Positions 1 to 5,050 of a stretch of DNA of 6,416 nucleotides are shown here, in pieces (position 1 is the first letter of the stretch; each line of letters starts with the position of its first letter). The stretch covers positions 1 through 6,416 of the forward strand of contig JBBILC010000196.1 in assembly GCA_037445115.1 (NCBI GenBank). Direction: 5' to 3'. Below the pieces are notes generated by a model. It was given only the letters and a program-made list of their open reading frames with translations. It was not told the origin of the DNA and did no database searches. A program made the translations under genes and the position numbers. The stretch comes from Trichothermofontia sp037445115 (GTDB taxonomy: Bacteria; Cyanobacteriota; Cyanobacteriia; B231).

Positions 1-35
1 ATTCTAATTTAGTGATAAGCAGGGAGGACGTGGGC

Positions 36-461
36 GTGCAGTGGAGCGTGCGGGCAATTCGGGGGGCGACCACCGTAACCGAAAATACGGTGGCAGCAAT
101 TCGCGAGGCAGTGACGGAATTACTCGATGAGGTGGAGGCACGCAATCAAATCAGCCCCACCCAATATATCAGTGTGACTTTTTCCGTAACGCGGGATCTT
201 AACGCGATCTTCCCCGCCGCGATCGCCCGTGAACGTTCTCCCCTATGGGAAGACGTGGCCCTGCTGGATGTGCAACAAATGCATGTGGAGGGGAGCCTGA
301 GCCGGTGTATTCGCGTCTTGATCCACGCCACCCTGCCCGATCCCGATCGCCCGGTTTACCATCCCTACCTGCGCCAAGCCCAACATCTGCGGCCCGATCG
401 TACCCGCCTAGCGCCGGAACGCGTCCCCTCCCCTTCGGGGGTGCCGGGGCATCGCGGTTAG
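36..461 (+). CDS. aroH: Chorismate mutase, AroH type
   Basis: Monofunctional AroH-class chorismate mutase (chorismate to prephenate, on the way to Phe/Tyr; cytoplasmic trimer in the family). From the GTG at 36 it is 141 aa. This start is preferred over GTG 12 and GTG 30 because AGGGAGG (21-27) lies 8 nt upstream of it, and because the protein then begins MQWSVRAIRGATTV, matching family N-termini. Family landmarks by alignment from memory to the Bacillus subtilis enzyme: Arg9 (Arg7), Phe59 (Phe57), Arg65 (Arg63), Arg93 (Arg90), Tyr111 (Tyr108), and LRPD at 118-121. The Bacillus Glu78 position is Gln81 here and the Cys75 position is Asp78, in LLDVQQMHVEGSL. The last ~20 residues, rich in Pro, Gly and Arg, run past the usual C-terminus and are encoded by a GC-rich palindromic stretch. 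Function is very likely; the start is fairly sure. Confidence 0.93.
   Translation: MQWSVRAIRGATTVTENTVAAIREAVTELLDEVEARNQISPTQYISVTFSVTRDLNAIFPAAIARERSPLWEDVALLDVQQMHVEGSLSRCIRVLIHATLPDPDRPVYHPYLRQAQHLRPDRTRLAPERVPSPSGVPGHRG
430..441 (+). other. Small C(UUCG)G hairpin in the aroH 3' end
   Basis: CCCC (430-433) pairs with GGGG (438-441) around a TTCG loop, the very stable C(UUCG)G tetraloop. A second CCCC (425-428) could pair with GGGG at 446-449 as an outer stem. No T-run follows, so it is not a classical intrinsic terminator. It could slow translation or protect an RNA end, or it may be the core of a short inserted repeat that now encodes the aroH tail. Confidence 0.35.
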
Positions 462-467
462 AGTACA

Positions 468-489
468 GCATTGAGCTTAAGCTGTATGC
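468..489. promoter_or_regulatory. Imperfect 22-bp dyad ahead of the cupin gene
   Basis: GCAT (468-471), a perfect AGCTTAAGCT core (474-483) and ATGC (486-489) form an inverted repeat with 18 of 22 symmetric positions. It sits between the aroH stop (461) and the cupin ribosome-binding site (503-508). The place and symmetry suit an operator for a dimeric repressor, but it could also be a short RNA hairpin. No convincing -35/-10 pair is visible nearby. Confidence 0.3.
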
Positions 490-502
490 ACTCACAATCC
501 CT

Positions 503-508
503 GGGGAG
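503..508 (+). promoter_or_regulatory. Ribosome-binding site of the cupin gene
   Basis: GGGGAG lies 5 nt before the ATG at 514 and fixes that start. It is one of the better Shine-Dalgarno matches in the window. Confidence 0.6.
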
Positions 509-513
509 TTCCT

Positions 514-924
514 ATGAATGTTGACAAGGAAATTGTCACCGTCAGGCCGTTGGCAACGGTTGATACAGTGCAAAAATTACCGAATTATGTGGGTATTTCG
601 GGAAAAACGGCGGGTGCCACTGGCCTATCTATGAATATTGTCATAATTCCACCAGCGGCTAAGGCAGAACCTCATTTTCATGAGGGCTTTGAAACGGCTA
701 TTTACCTATTGAAAGGTCAGGTCCAAACCTTTTATGGCGAAAATCTGTCTAAGTCGATCGTGAACCAGGAAGGTGACTTTATCTTTATTCCTGAAGGGGT
801 GCCGCATCAACCAGTCAATTTAAGTAATACGGAAGCCGCGATCGCCCTGGTTGCGCGTAATGATCCGAATGAACAAGAAAGTGTGCAGCTTTATAGGTTG
901 AATTTCGAGTTGAATTCGGGTTGA
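514..924 (+). CDS. Small single-domain cupin protein
   Basis: A 136-aa protein that is essentially one cupin beta-barrel (about residues 35-115). Cupin motif 1 is PHFHEGFETAIYLLKG with His54, His56 and Glu60; motif 2 is GDFIFIPEGVPHQPVN (87-102) with His98, an exact match to G-x5-P-x-G-x2-H-x3-N. The full 3-His/1-Glu metal site is present, so it should bind a divalent metal. There is no signal peptide, so it is likely cytoplasmic. Cupins range from isomerases and dioxygenases to small-molecule sensors, and nothing here identifies the substrate. It lies 52 bp after aroH on the same strand and could be co-transcribed, although the dyad between them suggests separate control. Base composition is more AT-rich than aroH. 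Domain call is firm; function is unknown. Confidence 0.88.
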   Translation: MNVDKEIVTVRPLATVDTVQKLPNYVGISGKTAGATGLSMNIVIIPPAAKAEPHFHEGFETAIYLLKGQVQTFYGENLSKSIVNQEGDFIFIPEGVPHQPVNLSNTEAAIALVARNDPNEQESVQLYRLNFELNSG

Positions 925-1061
925 ATCAGGGCCATACCTCTAAATTCAACTTCAGACGATCGCCCATTGCCAAGGAGACCCTGGCCCTGACCCGTGCTAC
1001 TCGCTGGGCTAATTTAGGGTTCCATCTTGGTCTCCAAGAATTATAGCCATTGTCATTCAGG
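925..1061. other. Convergent gap, left part; possible tiny coding relic
   Basis: This is the first part of the 289-bp gap between the cupin stop and the cobQ stop (opposite strands). In the + frame beginning at TTG 921 the sequence stays open to TAG 1044-1046 (41 codons), reading for example PIAKETLALTRATRWANLGF. There is no ribosome-binding site or ATG, and I do not recognise the product. It may be a gene fragment or simple chance. Nothing else is evident here. Confidence 0.2.
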
Positions 1062-1114
1062 TTAGGACAAGGGGCTTAAGCCCCTTGTTGATCACAGCCT
1101 TTGAAAGGTCCTAA
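1062..1114. repeat. Nested Y-shaped inverted repeat (REP/MITE-like)
   Basis: An outer stem TTAGGAC (1062-1068) / GTCCTAA (1108-1114) encloses a perfect 22-bp palindrome at 1067-1088, centred on GGGGCTTAAGCCCC, and a second small palindrome CCTTTGAAAGG (1098-1108). The outer and inner arms share bases at their edges. Folded, this gives a stem with two side hairpins. It lies between convergent genes, where it may act as a two-way transcript stop or RNA stabiliser, but neither side has a T-run. Its design resembles dispersed cyanobacterial palindromes; only one copy is in this window. Confidence 0.55.
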
Positions 1115-1144
1115 TGAGCGTGACTACCGCTATACAAGAACTGA

Positions 1145-1171
1145 GCCAACCCGGCGGCGGGATGGGCTGGC
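1145..1171 (-). terminator. Hairpin downstream of cobQ
   Basis: GCCAACCC (1145-1152) faces GGGCTGGC (1164-1171) with one mismatch, and CCCG/CGGG (1150-1153/1158-1161) can form an alternative inner stem. It starts about 40 bp beyond the cobQ stop in the direction of cobQ transcription. Only a modest T-containing stretch (TCAGTTCTTG) follows on the - strand, so terminator function is tentative. Confidence 0.25.
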
Positions 1172-1213
1172 CAAGTGGGTGCCTGGTCTTCGTGGCTATT
1201 CACGAACTAATGG

Positions 1214-2710
1214 CTAATGTGCGGCGTCTAAAATCGGAGTTAGATCGAGGTGCATGGCCACCGTATCCGCGAGGGCGTCAAACATCGCATTGCGTTGTTC
1301 CTGATAATTGGCAATACCCGTCGGTAAGGTCCCTAGGCCGCGTTGCCGTCGGAGGTGGTTCAGCCAGGTTCGTCGCCAGGGGCCGTTGTCAAACAACCCA
1401 TGCAAATAGGTGCCCCATACGCCTTGATTCGCATCAACAATTCCCAGACTCGTGTCTTCAAATAGGGGGTAATAGATAGGGGTGGATGGGGGTAGATCGG
1501 GTTCAACAATCTGACTGCGACCTTGATGGATTTCATACCCTGTGATGGGTAATCCTGCCTGGGGAAAGGCGGAGTTTGTCATGCGGCGGCGGGCAATTTT
1601 TTGCTCCGTAATTAAGGTACGAATGGGGAGTAACCCTAGGCCGGGGAAGGTGCCGGACCAGCCTTCGTTGGCCTCGGTATCGATAATGTGTTGGCCTAAC
1701 ATTTGGAAGCCGCCACAGATCCCCAGTACGGTCCCACCGGCGGCGGCATAGGCTTGAATAGCCTGATCCATGCCAGACTTACGCAGTGCTTCCAGATCCG
1801 CGATCGTTGTTTTTGAACCGGGCAAAATGACCGCATCGGGATGCCCCAGTCGATCCTTGAGGTCTATATATTCAACGGCTACCGTTGGTTCCGCTACCAG
1901 GGGGTCGAAATCGGTAAAGTTAGAAATGCGGGGAAAACGGACAACACTAATCTTCACCTCTGGTTTGCGGCGGGACTGGGGTTGGTGTTCCAGCAAATCG
2001 AGGGAATCTTCGGCGGGGAAAATGTGTTCAATCCAGGGAATGACGCCAATCACCGGAATGCCAGTCCGATTTTCCAGCCAGTCAATCCCGGACTGTAATA
2101 GCACCCGTTGGCCCCGGAATTTATTAATCACAATGCCCTTCACCAAAGCGCGTTCTTCCGGCTCCAGTAACTCCAGGGTCCCAATTACATGGGCAAAGGC
2201 CCCACCCCGATCGATATCCACAACTAAAATTGTGGGCGCGTTGAGATATTTGGCAACCCGCATATTCGTTAAGTCGCGGTGTTTCAGGTTAATTTCGGCG
2301 GGACTACCTGCTCCCTCGCAAATGATTAACTCGTACTCTTGCTTTAACTTTTCTAATGACTCGGTAATTGCCTGCCAGCCCGCATCAAAAAATTGTTCGT
2401 AATAGTCTGCTGCGCTGACGCGACCGGCGACTTTGCCTCTCAAAATTACCTGAGAGGTCATATCCCCTTGGGGTTTAAGCAGGACCGGATTCATCTCTAC
2501 CCGTGGTTCAACATCGGCGGCCCAGGCTTGTACGGCTTGGGCGTAGCTCATTTCGCCCCCGCGCAGTACGGCATACGCATTGAGGGACATATTTTGGCCC
2601 TTAAAGGGAGTCACGCGCCAGCCTTGGCGGAAGAGCATTCGGCAGAGAGCAGCCGTTAGGAGAGATTTGCCAGCATGGGAGGTGGTCCCAACAATCATGA
2701 TCGCTTTCAT
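1214..2710 (-). CDS. cobQ: Cobyric acid synthase (glutamine amidotransferase)
   Basis: CobQ/CbiP of 498 aa, the usual length. In the family it amidates side chains b, d, e and g of adenosylcobyrinic acid a,c-diamide, using ATP and glutamine, to give adenosylcobyric acid in cobamide synthesis. The N-terminal dethiobiotin-synthetase-like domain has the P-loop GTTSHAGKS (8-16), then PFKGQNMSLN (35-44), CEGAGSPAEINL (131-142) and VDIDRGG (164-170). The middle carries FPRISNFTDFDPL (259-271). The C-terminal GATase domain has LPGSKTT (296-302), nucleophile Cys332 in GICGGFQMLG, and catalytic His437 in TYLHGLFDN. The ATG at 2710 is chosen because MKAIMIVGTTSHAGKS is the family N-terminus; the frame stays open 35 codons further up but that part overlaps the upstream gene. 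No clear Shine-Dalgarno precedes it, so coupling to the gene ending at 2725 (14 bp away) is likely. Confidence 0.97.
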   Translation of the reverse strand: MKAIMIVGTTSHAGKSLLTAALCRMLFRQGWRVTPFKGQNMSLNAYAVLRGGEMSYAQAVQAWAADVEPRVEMNPVLLKPQGDMTSQVILRGKVAGRVSAADYYEQFFDAGWQAITESLEKLKQEYELIICEGAGSPAEINLKHRDLTNMRVAKYLNAPTILVVDIDRGGAFAHVIGTLELLEPEERALVKGIVINKFRGQRVLLQSGIDWLENRTGIPVIGVIPWIEHIFPAEDSLDLLEHQPQSRRKPEVKISVVRFPRISNFTDFDPLVAEPTVAVEYIDLKDRLGHPDAVILPGSKTTIADLEALRKSGMDQAIQAYAAAGGTVLGICGGFQMLGQHIIDTEANEGWSGTFPGLGLLPIRTLITEQKIARRRMTNSAFPQAGLPITGYEIHQGRSQIVEPDLPPSTPIYYPLFEDTSLGIVDANQGVWGTYLHGLFDNGPWRRTWLNHLRRQRGLGTLPTGIANYQEQRNAMFDALADTVAMHLDLTPILDAAH

Positions 2711-2724
2711 GGGATCGTGGCTCG

Positions 2725-3192
2725 CTAGAGGGGAAACCGGAACCAGCGGACGATCGCATTTTGCAGGCGATCGTGCCAGGTTGGCTGGGGCAAGTGGGGA
2801 GCGGTGGCTTGCCATTGGGTTACGAGCTGATACCCCAATGGGGTCAAACGAAAACTATCGGTGAGTCCCTGGCCGTCCACTTCTCGCCGTAACACGCCTA
2901 CCTGGATCAGCCAAAGTAATTCCTGATCAGTTGCCCACTCGGACAAGGGTTGGTGGCTATAGCCTGCTTGCACACCCCGATCGCCCACGATCTCCAAGAG
3001 GGGAACACTTTGGTCCAGTAGTGTGGTGAACAGGGTGAGATGGAAGGGTGAACACACCACCGCCCGGACTGCCCGTTCCAGGGTTGCGGGAGCATACTGC
3101 ATGGCTGGGAGGCTATGGACAGGGGGCGGATCACTCGCACTAGGGGCGGGTAAAGACGTTACAGACATAGTTATGGGAACACCTAGGATCAT
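2725..3192 (-). CDS. Small winged-helix-like cyanobacterial protein (Npun_F0494-like)
   Basis: A 155-aa protein that I match, from memory, to the cyanobacterial hypothetical family named after Npun_F0494; function unknown. A low-complexity N-terminus (to ~30) is followed by helices at 35-60, a helix-turn-helix-like stretch 65-100, and LLWLIQVGVLRREVDGQGL (92-110) then TDSFRLTPLG (111-120). That reads like the recognition helix and beta-wing of a winged-helix domain. The C-terminus is basic and aromatic (WHDRLQNAIVRWFRFPL). No signal peptide or membrane span. ATGs at 3192, 3168 and 3102 are all possible; conservation begins near MQYAPATLERA, so the first 30 residues are uncertain. It precedes cobQ by 14 bp on the same strand, suggesting one transcript. 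DNA binding is inference. Confidence 0.75.
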   Translation of the reverse strand: MILGVPITMSVTSLPAPSASDPPPVHSLPAMQYAPATLERAVRAVVCSPFHLTLFTTLLDQSVPLLEIVGDRGVQAGYSHQPLSEWATDQELLWLIQVGVLRREVDGQGLTDSFRLTPLGYQLVTQWQATAPHLPQPTWHDRLQNAIVRWFRFPL

Positions 3193-3265
3193 TTCTCTAT
3201 TTCTATCCTAAATGCTGATCTGAATGCAGACACTTAAGGCTGGCTGGTTCTGTCGCCACAGTTGC

Positions 3266-3358
3266 TTAGGCAGTCATCCGTGTGCTGAGGTTGAGTGCGA
3301 TCAACCCAACAAAGCTAAACCCGATCGCCGCAGAAACCCCAGATTGAGTCGGGTGCAT
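3266..3358 (-). CDS. Possible 30-aa single-span membrane micro-ORF
   Basis: ATG (3358-3356) to TAA (3268-3266) on the - strand encodes 30 residues beginning MHPTQSG, with one hydrophobic run, VSAAIGFSFVGLIALNL (8-24), and a short polar end, STRMTA. Cyanobacteria have many such one-helix proteins, but I cannot match this to PsaM, PsaX, the Pet or the Psb small subunits as I remember them. The start codon lies inside the terminal repeat of the adjacent MITE-like element, and no good Shine-Dalgarno is placed for it. It reads in the same direction as, and 73 bp ahead of, the 2725-3192 gene. Equally it may be chance or a leftover 3' end. Confidence 0.2.
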   Translation of the reverse strand: MHPTQSGVSAAIGFSFVGLIALNLSTRMTA

Positions 3359-3491
3359 CCCATCTTTTGCCCCCTTACCCTAAATCCCGCTCCTCCTGTG
3401 GGAGAGGAACTTTGAACTGGCTCCCTTTCGCCCTTGGTGGGAGAAGAACGGGTTGGGGGATGAGGGGGAAATGGCTAACTGGGATGCTCCC
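3351..3491. repeat. MITE-like palindromic element, complete copy
   Basis: GGGTGCATCCC (3351-3361) and GGGATGCTCCC (3481-3491) are inverted repeats matching at 10 of 11 positions. Inside them the symmetry continues imperfectly: CCCCCTTACCCTAAATCCC (3370-3388) faces GGGTTGGGGGATGAGGGGG (3450-3468), and the middle holds smaller hairpins such as CCTGTGGGAGAGG and GGTGGGAGAA. There is no transposase gene, which fits a short non-autonomous element. The sequence belongs to the widespread cyanobacterial 'CCCTCACCCTAAATCCC ... GGGAGAGGG' repeat type. A second copy starts at 6371. No clear target duplication is visible. It separates the rppAB operon from the cobQ operon and may also end or fold transcripts. 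Confidence 0.7.
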
Positions 3492-3504
3492 AAAACGTAC
3501 ATAG

Positions 3505-3510
3505 AAGAGG
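3505..3510 (+). promoter_or_regulatory. Ribosome-binding site of the antitoxin relic
   Basis: AAGAGG lies 6 nt before the ATG at 3517. It is well placed, which supports this small reading frame having been, or still being, translated. Confidence 0.5.
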
Positions 3511-3516
3511 TATCTT

Positions 3517-3687
3517 ATGGACGTGATATCGTATACGGCGACCCGCCAAAATTTGGTTAAAACGATGGATCGAGTTTGTGCAGATCATGAACCGATCATT
3601 ATTACCTATATTCTGATTATTATTACCCATATTCTGACGAATTTGCCGAATTCAGAGACAACGATCGCGGCCATAATCAAAGTTTAG
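3517..3687 (+). pseudogene. Truncated Phd/YefM-family antitoxin
   Basis: A 56-codon frame from ATG 3517 to TAG 3685-3687. Residues 1-30 (MDVISYTATRQNLVKTMDRV, then CADHEPIIIT) follow the conserved N-terminus of Phd/YefM antitoxins, which in E. coli YefM reads close to ISYSEARQNL...DHAPILIT. This part forms the dimer and DNA-binding fold. The family then continues with a VVLMSLEDY-like strand and helix and a C-terminal toxin-binding tail; here those are replaced by a 7-residue repeat (IITYILI/IITHILT) and an unrelated tail. Usual length is about 80-90 aa, so the toxin-neutralising half is gone. No toxin gene follows; the frame ends 11 nt inside the antisense 3' end of rppB. It is a decayed toxin-antitoxin locus, or a solitary DNA-binding remnant. 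Confidence 0.75.
3598..3639 (+). repeat. 21-nt tandem duplication in the antitoxin relic
   Basis: Two adjacent 21-nt units (3598-3618 and 3619-3639) match at 18 of 21 positions; both start ATTATTACC and contain ATATTCTGA. The unit is a multiple of three and keeps the frame. It begins exactly at the codons for the last conserved residues (IIT) of the antitoxin, so it marks the point where family similarity is lost. Confidence 0.85.
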
Positions 3688-5050
3688 GCAACTCACTGGT
3701 ATCCATACGAATTTTTAGGCTAGATTTAGTTGGAATTTTAATGGTAAAAATACTTCCCTTTCCTGATTGACTATCCATTAGAATGCTACCGTGGTGAGCC
3801 TGGACGATCGCCTGGGCAATCGCTAATCCCAAACCTGCTCCACCTGTATCGCGCGAGCGATCGTCATGAACCCGATAAAAACGATCAAAAATTCGAGCTT
3901 GTTCGCTCATCGGAATTCCAATACCAGTATCTTCAACTTGAATCACAACGTAGTATGTTTCTTGCTTGAGATGAACGGTGACCTGACCACCGGTGGGGGT
4001 ATATTGAATCGCATTGGTAATCAGATTCGCTACCAAGCGATATAATTGCGCTTCACTACCCCATATAATCACAGCGCGATCAGTCTGAATACTGGCTGTG
4101 AGTGAAAGATTCGCCGCAATCGCGAGGGCCGTAAACTCTTCAACTAGATCACTCACCAAATCATTGAGATTACAGGGTTGTAAACGGGGAGGTTGTCCCT
4201 GCAAATCCATCCGGGAAAGTAACAGTAAGTCATTAACCAATTGAGCAAGCCGTGCACTTTGGCGTTCCACCGTCCGGAGGGTTTCCCAGGCGTCCGCTGC
4301 CGTGGCCTCTGGATTCAGGGTTGCCTCTAAATTGGCGCGAATTGCCGCAAGGGGAGTACGCAGTTCATGGGCCGCATCGGCAGTGAACTGTTGGATCTGG
4401 CGGTAGGCGCGATAGACAGGTTGCATTGCTTGCCCCGCTAACCACCAACTGGCTCCGATCACCAATAGCCAAGCCGTGGGTAAACCGATCGCCAAACTCC
4501 ACTGCACCCCCACCATGTGGTCATCCACATCCGAGAGCGATCGCCCCACCTGCATATAGCCCCAGGGGACATGATTCACCGTTTTCAGCCGCAGGGAAAA
4601 TTGTCGGTAACGGGTACCCTGGTCGGTCGCTAAGGTTTGCCAACGCTCTTCAGTAATCTGGATGGGTAAGTCTGTAGGTACCCGTCCTGCACTCGCCAAC
4701 AATTGTCCTGAGAGACTAAGGAAGCGAATGTAATAGCCCTCCTCCTGAAAGATGCCCAAATAATGTAAAGCCTGCGACTGATCACGACAGTCGCTGCTAC
4801 CCACACATAAATTGGGAATCAGTTTCAGTACAATCGGCTCTAACTGCCCTGGCTGTTGCAACACAGCCTCCAAACTATCGTGAAAAGTACCGGCTACTGA
4901 TTCAATTCGATGATGAAATTCCGATAGATGATTGTGGAGGATAACTTCATAAAAACCAATGGCGAAGACCGTGAGAATCACGCCCATTGTTCCCGCATAA
5001 AGGCCCGCCAAGCGTAAGCGCGTCGTCTGAAAAACCGGATTATATTTCAT
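3677..5050 (-). CDS. rppB: RppB/NrsS-like sensor histidine kinase
   Basis: A 457-aa membrane sensor kinase, partner of rppA. TM1 spans about 14-36 and TM2 about 183-205, enclosing a ~145-residue periplasmic sensor domain with SVAGTFHDSLEAVLQQPGQL (51-70), LIPNLCVGSSDC (77-88; Cys82, Cys88) and WGYMQVGRSL (163-172), which I recognise as RppB-like. TM2 runs almost directly into the HisKA helix; a full HAMP domain is missing. The kinase has H-box His228 (AAHELRTP), N-box Asn342 and Asn346, G1 DTGIGI (374-379), F-box IFDRFYR (387-393) and G2 GGAGLGLAIA (403-412), so it should be active. Its start overlaps the rppA 3' end by 11 bp; there is no strong ribosome-binding site, so translational coupling is likely. 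In Synechocystis the homologous pair is linked to nickel sensing (NrsRS) and redox control; the ligand here is unproven. Confidence 0.93.
   Translation of the reverse strand: MKYNPVFQTTRLRLAGLYAGTMGVILTVFAIGFYEVILHNHLSEFHHRIESVAGTFHDSLEAVLQQPGQLEPIVLKLIPNLCVGSSDCRDQSQALHYLGIFQEEGYYIRFLSLSGQLLASAGRVPTDLPIQITEERWQTLATDQGTRYRQFSLRLKTVNHVPWGYMQVGRSLSDVDDHMVGVQWSLAIGLPTAWLLVIGASWWLAGQAMQPVYRAYRQIQQFTADAAHELRTPLAAIRANLEATLNPEATAADAWETLRTVERQSARLAQLVNDLLLLSRMDLQGQPPRLQPCNLNDLVSDLVEEFTALAIAANLSLTASIQTDRAVIIWGSEAQLYRLVANLITNAIQYTPTGGQVTVHLKQETYYVVIQVEDTGIGIPMSEQARIFDRFYRVHDDRSRDTGGAGLGLAIAQAIVQAHHGSILMDSQSGKGSIFTIKIPTKSSLKIRMDTSELPKL

Noticed and set aside
898..926. TTGAAT three times at 12- and 11-bp spacing
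   Set aside because: Short AT-rich word across the cupin 3' end and stop codon; it codes for LNFELNSG and no gene start is placed to use it as an operator.
1114..1479. 121-codon + frame starting ATGAGCGTG
   Set aside because: Most of it is antisense to the cobQ 3' end, no ribosome-binding site is seen, and the product has no recognisable features.
1770..2402. 210-codon + frame opposite cobQ
   Set aside because: It is an antisense shadow of the clear, full-length cobQ gene; composition (Ser/Arg-rich) reflects codon mirroring.
2750..2774. Perfect 8-bp inverted repeat ACGATCGC / GCGATCGT with a 9-nt loop
   Set aside because: It lies inside the 2725-3192 coding region and is just two HIP1-like sites close together, which are frequent in this genome.
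2711..2815. Longer cobQ start 35 codons upstream
   Set aside because: The extra residues overlap the upstream gene in another frame and precede the conserved MKAIMIVGTTSHAGKS start.
3193..3350. Possible cobalamin riboswitch before the cobQ operon
   Set aside because: No recognisable B12-box-like sequence or suitable long leader structure is seen by eye on the - strand here.
3224..3415. 63-codon + frame ending in CPLTLNPAPPVGEEL
   Set aside because: The tail is the usual false translation of the CCCTAAATCCC repeat, and the rest overlaps non-coding sequence without a ribosome-binding site.
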